Source: Clavelina lepadiformis
Taxonomy: Eukaryota; Chordata; Ascidiacea; Aplousobranchia; Clavelinidae
Direction: 5' to 3'
Length of the DNA stretch: 64,000 nt
Assembly (NCBI RefSeq): GCF_947623445.1
Contig: NC_135243.1
Span: forward strand, 22,390,479-22,454,478
Both the position numbers and the translations under genes were made by a program. Each line of letters starts with the position of its first letter. The first letter of the stretch is position 1. This document shows positions 24,532 through 35,901 of this stretch, piece by piece. The notes beneath the pieces were generated by a model. It was not told the origin of the DNA and made no database searches. It worked only from the letters and a program-made list of their open reading frames with translations.

Positions 24532-27500
24532 TCAGGTTCTTGTGAAGTCCGACCCAACTTCGATCATGTTCTAAAACCAGAAAAAAAAATCTTAAAAATA
24601 GGAAAAATCAAGTTTATATACAGTACAAGCATTCCCAAGTGTTAACGATTACTTCAGTCTAAGTCATTCAACTTACGTGCTTTGTTGCGATATTAACATT
24701 TGCAGGCTTGAAACCATAAACTGACGGAATCACGAGTCCAGCGGATGCGGCCTCTGCAAAATGAAGAATAATTTTGACAGAACCGTGTATAGAATTATGT
24801 TTTGTTACAGCCAAGTGGATAGCAGATGTATTAGAAAATGTATATGCCATATACTTTAACATATGTTTTACTTGATAGGACATCCGTAAACGGTTTGGAA
24901 ATGAAAGATTGTACAACTTTGTCAATGTAAACTTTCGGAAATCCGGTAGACGTTAGGACTTTTGACTTTAAGTAGTCGATACTAGCTGTAATGACACCGT
25001 TTTTGTAAGCAGGTCTTCCTCTGATTTCAAGGCTCTACAATAAAATAAGTTTCAGGAACAATGCCTAAACACAAATTGCAAGATATTTTATGGCTGTCGG
25101 TTTATTCAACCCATTTTCGATTAAAAACAGGACAATCGAACCTAAAAACTATTCAACCTACAGATGTTGGTTAGTTCCTAAATAAAAATTCTAGATTTAG
25201 TCGGTCTGGTTTGAATCGACCTTGGACTATATTTTGTGCATATGAAAGCACTTTTATCTTGTCAGACTTAATAAACAAGCATGCTTCCAAGAATACGTAT
25301 ATGTTTGCTATTTGTTTACTTCAAATACCTACCACTTTAAACGAAATGCCTTTGAGGCTTTTTCCTGTCGGTGTTTCCCCATTAACATAAATGTAAAAAT
25401 TTCCTTTCAACGAAACACCCCTTGTGGTAATGTCGGCCTTTGGGGCACCAGATGCACGAATTATGACTTGAAGCTTACTGAAAAAAGAGAAAACTTATTT
25501 GAATTTTAAACATTATAACTGCACACATCTCAATAAAACAACGGGTTTGTAAAAAGCCACTGGCACTGTAGTGACTCAACTTTCATTCTAGACCATTCAT
25601 TCTTGAGTCAAAGCTTTCATTTTAAACAAAAATACTGAAACTTAGTAAACGTCAAATTGCTTACTTGCTTCCGTATTTTAGGAATATCGGTACCAGTTTT
25701 GCTATGTCGTAAGCCTTTAACGATTTTCCAAGTGCGGATGTTAACTACAAAACACTCAACTTTAAATCGGCAATTAAGGTTGATATTACATATTACCATC
25801 CTAAATCGCACATAATTTCACTTAGCATCGGTTAGTATTAGTTACTTAGCATCATAGTTATAGCTATCAACTAGTAATGCTTCCACCTACCTTGGCGGAA
25901 TTGTAAGTTCTGTCAAAGTATTTATCTTGCCACATAGAATAGAACAAGGTGTTTAGGACGTATTCGTTCAATGACATGTACAACATTTTCTTTGAGGAAG
26001 GTAATGTAGAGCTCATTGGAGCGCTAAAAGGTATTCTAATAACAACAGTAAAGGTTAGCTGTAACATAATTAGTTCAATAACGGGAAATGTGCTAAACTA
26101 AAACTGACTGTTTGATGCATTACGTATTTATGTAACAAGCCAAACCAAAATAAAGCGTATTTTTTTTTAATTAAAGCAGTTTTGTAAAAATATTGTTCAT
26201 ATTGTCCGAAAGTATTTATTTTTAATTATTTATTAATTAATTTTTTATTATTTTATTATCATTTTTATTATTTTTTATTAATAATAACTTTATTTATTAA
26301 TTAATTATCAACTATATTTATTTTTAATATATTTATTTATTTATTTATGTGTTGACATTTTTATTTGTAGTTTTTCTGGAAGTTTCTCCATACATGATTT
26401 TTATACTGACCTCTGGAGTGGGTTATTCTTTTTGCTGTAGCAACGTCCACTAACGGCCACTTTCACAGACGAGGACCCGCTGGTTACAGGTGAACTGGTC
26501 AAACCAAGATTGATGTTTGTTCCGTAGGTCAAGTATCGACTGGCTATAAGTAAATATACTTTTAGATTAACGGTTCCTTCTTATTGTATTATTAGAAGTT
26601 GCAAACATTTACTGCATGTTAACAGCAGATCAACCTGCACCTGAGAATAACGGTAATGTTTGCTTACAACTATATTTTGGTTGCTGCTTTTGTATAAATA
26701 TAGTAAAGCGTTCGTAAACTTACTGGCGTATCCCGCAGTTATTGCAGCACTTTTCTTTTTCAACTCTTTTACAGCAATGGAACACAACTAAAACAGAAGC
26801 GGCAATCTCAACTGAACGCCGACATTTATTTTTGTATCTATTGAATGAATTAATAACATCTTTTATACATTTCAGATGTTGCGACACTCACAGCTGTTTC
26901 CACTTCTTTATGAATCTTCCCTTTCAATACGGCAACGACCAGCTTTGCTATCCAGGTTTGAATAAAATTTTTGCCTTTCAGACTGACCTTAAATTCGCCC
27001 ATCGATGAAGTGCACTTACCGATGTCAAACTGCAAATTTTATTCATTAAGCAAAGCACATAGACATCATATTAGACGTACGTTATCAGTTTGGTGACGCC
27101 TGTCTTATTCATTCTGTCAATAAATATCTTTGGCAACTAAAATGAGGTGAGCATGAAGTGAGCACTAAAATGAAGTGAGCAAAAAGTGAAAAAAGAGTTA
27201 AAAGAAAGAGCTTTGAATACAAAGTTCTTTCAAGCTTATGCACTTCTTTTGTTTATGTACTTCAGGATGTTTTTGTTTTCCCCAGAGTTGTAAGTCGGGC
27301 CGGGTGTTTAGGTTCCGGTTTACGTTTGAAAAATTTTAGGCCAGATTTGCGCTTAAATTTATACTTACACTTTGCCATTCATTTGCGACGTAGGTTCACT
27401 TGTTTATACGAATGTGCAAGCGCGCAGAGTGCTAAAAACCTCCCGCAGACAGCCAAAGAATAGCATCAAAAGATGACTTTTCAAACGATGAATTTAATTT

Positions 27501-28580
27501 CGGGCTTAATACAGGCTTCAAAAATTTTCGGGTTTGGGTTAAAAGCAAAAGGCCCGTTTACAACTCTGGTTTTCCGTGTAAACACCATCATGAAATTGTA
27601 CTAGTTAATATTTACAGAGTGAGATCTACTACTTACGGTTGGTCTCCCAACTTTATCCTTGCCGAGAATTATATCTTGGCTAATTTTAATCTTGCTTCCC
27701 GAGACACTTGCCGTTCCAGAAAATCGGAACGTACTGTGTGACGAAAAATTGTAAGCACAATGTATTTCAGTTTATTATCAATTATTAACCAAACCCTTCC
27801 AAAAAATTTCGCTACACGATACTACTATTAACCTAGTCACAACATGTCCTGAAGAGTTTACGACACTCAAAAGAAAGTAGTAAAATGCATTTAAAAGGAC
27901 TTGCAACGATATTGTAAACTACTGCATCAAAATAGGACTCACAATAATATTTTCTTCCAGGCTTTCCAGCTACCACTAAGAGAAGCACTTGCGTCTCCAA
28001 TTGATGCTGTCAAGACATTCGGAGTCCGGGTTTGAATAGAGGTTTTACCAAGATTCAAACTGTTGATTTTAACACTGCACAACAAAGGAAATATATACAA
28101 ACTATGTGAAAAATTTTGATGCAAAAGCTCTTCTAATGGATTAGCACTATATAAAGCAAGGGACTTAACACTGTAGATGTAATCTATGATTAATAAACAT
28201 AGGCTACTTGCACACAATAACAATAGCCATATTTGTAATTGAGATATTACTTGTACACTTCGTAGCCCTGTTTCTTTTCGTTTTTCTTGAATTCTGGTAC
28301 ACGCACGGCGGTCAGTTTCGGTTTTAGGAAATCGAGCAGCGTCTCTTTCACTACAACATACAGGTAATAAATGTTACTGCCTATACTGTGCAATTGCAAA
28401 AATTAAGTGTAGTTTGCACCAAACAGTTATGCAAGTTGGCGAATAAGGTGCTTACTGCATGTATAACTTACCAAACGTTAAACCTCTGCTATTAACCGTC
28501 AGTCGGATACCGGGATTCTCCCCATTGCAAGTCAAAGACAATGCAAAACAAAGCACGATTGAAATAAAACACAATTTCAT
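24532..28580 (-). CDS. BPI/LBP-like lipid-binding protein, gene 4 of 4 (13 exons)
   Basis: Fourth tandem BPI/LBP family gene. Exons: 28580-28472, 28350-28251, 28074-27943, 27733-27637, 27029-26892, 26787-26724, 26543-26411, 26035-25891, 25744-25665, 25477-25333, 25034-24872, 24753-24677, 24570-24532; joined, 473 residues with no stop. Signal peptide MKLCFISIVLCFALSL, then NPGIRLTVNSRGLTF as in vertebrate family members. SGSWKAWKK in exon 3, cysteine pair GKCTSS (exon 5) and LCSIAV (exon 6), SGRCYS in exon 7, KKMLYMSLNEYVLNTLFYS in exon 8, last exon NMIEVGSDFTRT. Exon 8 is 145 bases in all four genes, exon 6 is 64 and exon 12 is 77, so the copies arose by tandem duplication of one 13-exon gene. 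The exon 7 donor is GTCAGT, weaker than the rest. A hAT MITE lies in intron 4. Confidence 0.9.
26207..26350. repeat. AT-only low-complexity tract in an intron
   Basis: About 140 bases made almost only of A and T with repeated TTTATTA and TTATTTAT words, in intron 7 of BPI-like gene 4. Simple-sequence DNA. Confidence 0.8.
27283..27568. mobile_element. hAT-type MITE in intron 4 of BPI-like gene 4
   Basis: A 286-bp sequence with inverted ends: CAGAGTTGTAAGTCGGGCC on the left, and CAGAGTTGTAAACGGGCC reading inward from the right. It is flanked by near-identical 8-base sites, GTTTTCCC and GTTTTCCG. Ends starting with CAG and an 8-bp duplication indicate the hAT superfamily. No coding capacity. 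Confidence 0.75.
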
Positions 28581-31568
28581 GTTATTTGGAGTTTTTTTCC
28601 TATACAAAATTTAAAACTATGGACAATTTAGTGAAATTGCAGGAAAAAACCGTAGTGCGAAAAATCGGGATACATTTTGGAGTAAAGTATCTTTCAAACA
28701 TTTAAATTAATGACGATCCTTAAGTTATAGGATTTTCAAAATCATATGTAAGCATATTGCTTAAAATACGTTTGATAAAAGTTTACTAAAAGTAATCGGA
28801 TAAAAGTCGCAACTTATTTTATGTGCAAAATCATATCACAGTGAATCAATTTTCAATTTATTAATCTTTAAATACTCAATTATAATGAAAGCCTAAATGA
28901 TCCTCTCTAGTAATAAACCTGCAGTATAAGTTTTCCACAACTAAAGTACAGTATTTTGACACTGACTCCAGAGAATCTGGAGCTTTTTGTAAAACGTTTC
29001 TTGCATTTATAACCTTTTCATGAGCGAATGTTATAAAACCGGTAGTGTTACTGGTAACTAAGCAACGAAGAAGTCAAATAGATCAACTGTTTTGTTCTTT
29101 TTTTGAGATTTTCACCATAAAAATTAATAAGGTATACTTTAAATATCTTAATCCTGAGTTCTTTGAAATAAATATTTAGCTTTTTATAGGCCCTAAACAA
29201 CGGGTGTTGCTAAGACATACAAAGGTCGTAAATAGGACAAAAAACATTGCGAAATAACTACAGGAAAGTCACTTGGTATTGGTTAATACTATGAGAACTA
29301 AATCTAAGTCACATGAGACAAAGACATTTTTGAATAAAATTGTTACTAACACAACAAAAGGTATCTTAAAAATCTTTGAAGCAATCATCGGCTTTTTTAT
29401 CGTTTCGATTATAATAAATGAAAACGCCCTTTCTGTAAGTTTCGAAAAACTCGTTATCTACCTTCACTATAGCAAGATAATAAATTTTATGATATAATGG
29501 TTCGGATGTTGGGATAAGTATCCTAGCTGGTTTTCTTTCGTTTGCGTAAATGATTCATATACATGCAACAAACTACTGAGCTGAAACTTTCCAACACTTA
29601 AATATCGTTTAAGATTTTTTACAATTGTTTGTTTTCATTCGTAAAACCAAGTGAGCAATTAAACTTTCCAACTTCCGTAAATAAAAATTTCTATTGAATT
29701 TTTGCGATTAAGGAATTTATGGGAAGTAGTTATAATTTACTAGAAAGCAACTGTAAGAAATTGATATTTCATTTCTTTCCCGTAACCTTTCACAGAAGAA
29801 AAGAAATTCCGTAAAAGATTCCGATAACTTATTGTCATAATGGTGTTCTCAAAAAAACTACCTGTTGATCGAATGAACCTTTTTCAATAACTCATACAAC
29901 GTAACTTAAAAGTCATGCGTAATGTCACGTATTATGTTATATTATGTTACGTATTATATCATGCACAATGTTACGTAATGTTACGTATTAGTATGTCCTA
30001 AATTTTGTTGTTTGCTATACTAAGCAACACCAACGTATTACAAAACTGACTTTTTTATGACGAGATATACATACGAGTATATTAACCGTGGGAATATTTC
30101 GGCATTTTAAAGCATAAATCTTGGAGGAAATGTTACGTTTTCACTTAAACTGCACTAAAACTGATTCTTTAAAACGTTTTAATTTGATAAGGCCATATTA
30201 CCAATTCTTTAATAGTAATTTGTGTTTTGTTTGTTTGAACATGAAACTGTATTTTATGCAGTATACATAACAGTAATTATTTATATATGAATACTATCAC
30301 ATCCGTACACCTTTTACTTTTGTTACTGTAGCATTACTTACTATACCATTTATGATACAGATTGATTTTATGGATAAAAGATTAACCTGGAACTTGTCGC
30401 TAAGAAACGTTAATGGTTCGTGAAGTTTTCTGAAGAGAAATATATTTCAAAAATTTGTATGCAAGAAAGGAAAACAATTTTGACGTTTTCACCATCGTAA
30501 AGTATTTATGGCCCTTTTACGCTATAAAATCATTTTATACCAATTCATCCTGTTTAAGTAAATAGGCTCTGCTATAAAGCAAAATCTCCTCGCCATTTCT
30601 AGTTTCATTTCATTTCGATTTCAAAGCTTTATTGTTATCTATTTTAAGAGACTTTCGAGTAAAAACATTTGTTTCTTCGTTTGCTTATTTGTTTGATTGT
30701 CTCTTTCAGCGTCAAAAGCAGATAAGTATTTGTTATTTTCCAAGAAAATTGCTTGATTGGTGACGATACTTGACAATAAGGATAAAAAAATTGTTCAGTA
30801 TTAGCGTAATTACTAATCCGCTCGGTTGAACTCAAAATCAACTTATTTTGAAAAACAAACATGTCTCACGATCAAATTATGTCTATGATTCTTCTTCTTC
30901 GCTCTTTTGGTTTTTGTTTGTTTATTCTTTGATCTTTTACACAATGACTTGTGCTGTGTATGGACTGAAATGTGATAAAAGTACACTGATAATTTGATTG
31001 CATTTTCTTTGGTTAAGTGTTCAGTCATTGTGATTAAACAAAAAGGGTCATGGATGTCTGCTGTAACCTTATAACGTAGATAAGTAGCATTTCAACTACA
31101 GTCATGGTACATGGCTAACAATCAGTATGTGTCAGTGTGATTTGTGATTAATCTTAAATTTAAGTTTAGTTTATTACAGTCAAAAGGACATTTTAACTTG
31201 ATTTCATGAAGGAATATCTATTTCCTAAAATGTATGCTTGGTTAAAATGCCAGTGGCTATTTATATGAGGTGTTATGTATGAGGTGCAGTAAGAATCAAC
31301 AAGTTCCTCTTTAATTTTTAATCTGTTGGTTTATAAAACGAACTTATTTGCAAACCGCAATGACGCAGAAAAGAAATGATTAAGTTTACATTTTTATTTA
31401 GCTTTACACATACACGGACATTTAAATTAATAACAGTGAACAATTAGAAAGATGAGCATATATCAAAATTAGTGTGTAACTATGACGACTGTCCTCCGGT
31501 AAATTACAACGTTATAGTTAAAAATTAAACATTGACATTTGTTTTAAAATTTGCATTCGAATTTATTT
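28581..31568. other. Gene-free spacer, 3 kb
   Basis: AT-rich sequence between BPI-like gene 4 and the collagen-like gene. Near 29915-29995 the word TTACGTATTA and variants recur at least five times in 80 bases. A Lys/Ile-rich open frame at 29273-29497 has no recognisable domain and is probably chance. Confidence 0.4.
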
Positions 31569-32466
31569 TTAGCAGCTTTTAAACTGGTAAACTTCATTGC
31601 TACTCGTTCCGCCTTCGCCGTCGCTTCCACAGTTACTTTGTCTTCCGTACTTACGATATGTTGAAAGAATATTTGCAGAACTTGCACACCAACCACCATG
31701 CTATAACAAACACATCATTTGTTTGAATTAAATTTGCTCAAACGTTTGGAACATCTGGACATTAAATTATTTTGAAATGGCTTAATTTTATAAAATGGAC
31801 TTATTTATTATAGATATTTCTCGTGATCAATCAAACTTACCTGAAGAGCAAAGGCGGGATATCCTTTTTCTCGTGCAAGGCGAGCGCATTTTTCTAGGGC
31901 AAAGCTGCGTGTCCAGTAATTACCATCAAGCATAGACGAAGTGCCCTCAAGTGTTGGAATCGTGCGCAGGGCGCAGTTTTCGCTGTTTTGTCCACAATCT
32001 CGCCAACAGCCAAGGCGAATGTAACCGCAATCTATGAAAGAAAGCAAACATTTTTCGATTTGTTATAACCCATAGCAGATTTGGTGACACTAGAAGAAAC
32101 ACTCCCCAGTTACCCTTTGTTAATTTCGTCAGTCATATCGTTTGACCACTTTATCATTTTACCGATTTTGATCGCCGCAACTTTGTAAATTATATTACCT
32201 TTTCGCTGGGATTGAGCCTCGAGATCCGACAGTCTTTTCTGCAGTGTCTTGACCGCCTTCATCCAGTCACTGTCATCACCAGGCTCCCCCTTATTCCCTT
32301 TGGCCCCAGGAGCTCCATGAACCCCGGGAATACCTCGCTCACCTTGTGGTCCAGCAGGTCCCCTTTCTACCAGGTGGTTTCCTGAACATGTTAATGTGAC
32401 GTCATGTGAACTTCCAAATCCGATACCACTTATCAAAGTCAATGTCATAATATGCTTAAGAGTCAT
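31569..32466 (-). CDS. Secreted collagen-like protein with Cys-rich C-terminal domain
   Basis: Three exons (32466-32199, 32031-31841, 31700-31569) join in frame to 196 residues. The N-terminus is hydrophobic (MTLKHIMTLTLISGIGFG), a likely signal peptide. Ten G-x-y triplets follow (from GPAGPQGERGIPGVHGAPG), then a short heptad-like neck (KTLQKRLSDLEAQ) and a roughly 105-residue domain. Marks of that domain are GCWRD, a central LDGNYWTRSFALEKCA, GGWCASS, CGSDGEGG and NEVYQFKSC. This collagen-neck-head layout matches oligomeric pattern-recognition proteins such as collectins and ficolins. The head is neither a C-type lectin nor a fibrinogen domain, and I cannot assign it to a named family with confidence. 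Carbohydrate binding is inferred from layout only. Confidence 0.85.
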
Positions 32467-32880
32467 ATCGATTTTTAGCTTAAACGTCTATTTTAGAAAG
32501 AGTCCTTAAACAAAAATACCAAATCACCAGATCGCAATGAACATATTGATCTCAATCTTTGTTTTAAAGGTGTTAAAAGTGCGTTCGTCTTCTTATAGCG
32601 GAAAGCTCTACATAAATACGTAGTGTATTTTTTTATGTATTGCTTAACATAACAATTTTATTTGCATTGCATTTATTTTTTGTTTCAGGTTACAACAAGC
32701 GTATATGAGCCTTATAACAAAACTGATATTTTATGGTCTATGACTCAACTGGGTACTATGATTTAGTGCTTTAAATGAGTCAACTATAGTGTTTGTAAAT
32801 TATAATCAAACATTTGTTTCTAAGTTTTGCAACCCTATCTATAACTACTAACGTCTGTCCCATTTTGTGCACACCACGTA
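32467..32880. other. Upstream flank of the collagen-like gene
   Basis: No coding exon recognised. Ends at the TA target site of the pogo-like transposon. Confidence 0.4.
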
Positions 32881-35800
32881 GGGGAAAGTGGTGTAAATCG
32901 GACCCAGGCTGATTTGAGGATAATAGCGGTACGTGACGTCACAAACATCATGTGACATGGAAGACGTTAGCAAGAAAACGTGGCAGCAGTTGTGTTTGGT
33001 CTCGTTTCTTTTGTGGTCTAGTTACGAAAACGCAAGTAAACTATTAGGGGTGCTTGATCTTATTTTAGTTCATGCGTTATTTCGATATAATCGGAGGCTA
33101 GAGGCAGGTAGGAAAATAATTTAAACGTTTCGAGACAACTAAAACATTCGCAGATACTGTACCATGACAGTATTAGACTGTCAGTTTGAGATTTTAGTGA
33201 AGAGCCTGAAAGAAATTTCAGCTTATGTTTGTGTAAATTGGACCCCAATAAAACGTGTAATTTGGACCCACATTACAAATTACACGTGGAGGCAGATAAC
33301 ATTACCTGTTTTCTTAGGATATTAAACTGTCATTTTGTGATCCTTCTGATCTTGAACTTAGTACAAACATGACCACAAGAGCTGAGCGAAGGAGCAAAGG
33401 AGTGTATGGAAAGTGGGATGAAGAAGCGATGCGACATGCAATAGAGGCTGTAAGAGATGGCACAATGGGTACAAAAAAAGCAGCCAAACAGTTTGATATC
33501 CCCAAAACGACTCTTCTTAGAAGACTGAAAAAGAACAAGATTGCTCTTGGCAGCCGCAAGATGTTAGGAAGATCTACTGACCTCCAGGAAGAGATTGAAA
33601 ACCAATTGGCAAAGCATATTGAAGATATGGAAGCCAGGTTTTATGGCTTGACATTGATGGACCTTCAAAAGCTTGCATTCCAAATTGCAGAAGCAAATAA
33701 CATTTCTACTAGATTCAACAAAGAAAAGAAAATTGCTGGCTATGATTGGGTGAAAGGATTTCTGAAAAGGCATCCAGAAATATCTCTTCGATCCCCGGAG
33801 GCAACATCACTAGCGAGAGCATCCGGATTTAACAAACCACAGATAGCTAAGTTTTTTGAACTCATTCATGACATTTATGAAAAGAACAACTTAACTGCTG
33901 CCAGAATTTATAATATGGACGAATCTGGGATAAACGTTGTTCAGAAATTGTCAAAAGTTTTAGCTAAGAAGGGGAAACATCAAGTTGGCTCGATAACTAG
34001 TCAAGAGCGAGGACAAAATGTGACGGTTATTTGCTGCATGAGTGCAGCAGGAAATTTTGTCCCACCAGGCTTCATCTTTCCACGAGTGCGTATGAAGGAA
34101 GAGTTGAAGGATGGAGCTCCACCAGGAAGCATGTTCACTTGTCAAGTGAGTCATGTTTAATTGTCTGGCAATCCTACCAGGCAAAACCCATCTTTTCTAT
34201 GTTGATGCTATGTGTGCCGACATTGAATCTATGTAGGACTGTAAAAATGGTGGTTGTTACCACTGGGATGCTAAAGATGTCAAATTTTATAGCCTGCACT
34301 ATTTAGGTTTGCTAGTGTTCAACCAATTGGGCTATAAATTAATTAAACTATGCTCATACTGACAATTTTTTTATTCGTAAAAATTGGTTTTATTATCACT
34401 GTGCTTTGCTTTACAAAATGTTAGTCTCTCTATGCTCAATAGTTCGTAATAAATTTTGAACCTTTTTTCAGAAAAAGGGATGGATGAACAACAACATATT
34501 CTTGGAATAGATAAAACACTTCATCCAGCATGCAAAGCCTAGCCAAGAAGAGAGGGTCCTGCTGATCTTAGATGGACATAAAAGCCACACGCACAATATT
34601 GAAGCTTTAGAGTTGGCATCAAAAAGTGGTGTTATTATGCTTTCATTACCACCACACACCAGTCATCGGATGCAGCCATTAGATTTAACTTTTTTCAAAC
34701 CACTGAAGACCTATTATTATCAACAAATTGAGCAGTGGCTGCGTGCAAATCCTGGACGAGCAGTCTCTGCGTTTCAAATTTGTCGTTTGTTTGGTCTTGC
34801 ATACGGAAAAGCTGCAAATGTTAGCTGTGCGGTGAATGGATTTCGAAAGGCCGGAATTTATCCAGTTAATATGCTAGTCTTTAATGACAGTGATTTTGCT
34901 GCTGCTGATGTCACAGATCAACCCGATCCAGCTGAGAATTCAGATGATCTAATCGCCACCACAAGCTCAGCTCTAGTGGAAAATGCAAGCTCAACTGCAG
35001 TTAACACCACTCCTGCTTGCATCAACAAAACAGCTGAAATCAGCAATCTAGTTTCTGACATGCAAGCCAGCCCTGTAGGCCTACTCTCATCCATTTCTTA
35101 TTCTGAGAAAAAAAAAGTGTTGTAACTGTCACAGATATCAGCCCTCTACCAAAGCGAATCCGATTTATGAATCCTGGTACTAAACGGCGAAAATCTTCAC
35201 GTGCCACAATTTTGACAAGTTCTCCTCATAAAAACACTCTGAATAAAAGAGACAGTGATGTGACAAAAAGAGGCGGTGCACAAAATACTAAACAGAAGAG
35301 AGGAAGGAAAACAGAGAACAAACAAAATTCCATCTGCCTGGTGTTTGGAGATTCTGCAGATGAAGACTGGATTCAATGCAAAAACTGCAAGGAATGGGCC
35401 CATGAAGAATGTGCTGATATTAGTGATTCCAAGTATTATTACTGCGACAACTGTTCGTAAATGTGTGTTTCTGTTTTTGCATGGGTTGTTCTATTTTTGT
35501 GAGTTATCGATGGTTCCAGATTGCACAATCACACATTGTGTAAATTGGACCCCTCATTTGAAAAAATTAAAATTGACTATTTACCAGCAGTGTCATTGAA
35601 TTAGAAACTTATACAGTGAAGTTAGGTGCTATCCGAATAAAATTGAATATTGAGTTGTATGTTTTGGCCAAAAATGGAAGGGGTCCATTTTACCCAACAG
35701 TTGTGTAAATTGGACCCTTAGCATGAAAAAATTTAATTTGGTAGTGTACCTGCAGTTTAAATTATTTTAGCCCGATACTTCGTTAAGTTGTACCTTTCAT

Positions 35801-35899
35801 GTATGTGAATAAACAAGTGAAGTTTGGAAGAAATCGACCAAGGACTTTTGTTATTATCAAAGATTTTGCTTAAGGGGTCCAAATTACACGGGTTTCCCC
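32881..35899 (+). mobile_element. Nearly complete pogo/Tigger-like DNA transposon
   Basis: A 3,019-bp element flanked by TA (32879-32880 and 35900-35901). Its ends are imperfect inverted repeats: GGGGAAAGTGGTGTAAATCG on the left, and GGGGAAACCCGTGTAATTTG reading inward from the right. TA duplication and the transposase place it in the Tc1/mariner superfamily, pogo group. The motif GTGTAAATTGGACCC recurs inside near both ends: 33231, an inexact copy near 33255 with an inverted piece beside it, 35538 and 35703. This looks like a set of subterminal transposase-binding sites. It carries one transposase gene and lies at the border between the immune-gene part and the transposon-rich part. Confidence 0.85.
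33369..35460 (+). pseudogene. pogo/Tigger-like transposase with C-terminal PHD-like finger
   Basis: Cut-and-paste transposase. Order: psq-type helix-turn-helix (about residues 18-55, AAKQFDIPKTTLLRRL), CENP-B/Tc5-type second DNA-binding part (WVKGFLKRHPEISLR), then the DDE_1 catalytic core. Its acidic residues are in YNMDESG (about residue 183), LILDGHKSH and MQPLDLTFF, the last two about 37 residues apart. A GT-AG intron (34146-34471, phase 0) splits the core between MFTCQ and KKGWMNNN. The C-terminus is a zinc finger of PHD type (CxxF...WIQCKNCKEWAHEEC...YYCDNC), where one expected zinc ligand is Phe. Two lesions are seen: a TAG at 34508-34510 where Trp is expected, and a frame slip in a run of nine A at 35108-35116. 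It is otherwise open, so a young but probably inactive copy. Confidence 0.85.
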
Positions 35900-35901
35900 T
35901 A

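Noticed and set aside
29273-29497. A small membrane protein gene
   Set aside because: The frame is short, Lys/Ile-rich as expected from AT-rich DNA, and has no support from neighbours or motifs.
32933-33124. A short plus-strand gene upstream of the transposase
   Set aside because: It lies within the 5' part of the pogo-like element, shows no domain and is not linked by splice sites.
33369-34160. A host CENP-B- or jerky-like gene
   Set aside because: TA duplications, inverted ends and subterminal repeats show that it is the transposase of a mobile element, and the frame is broken.
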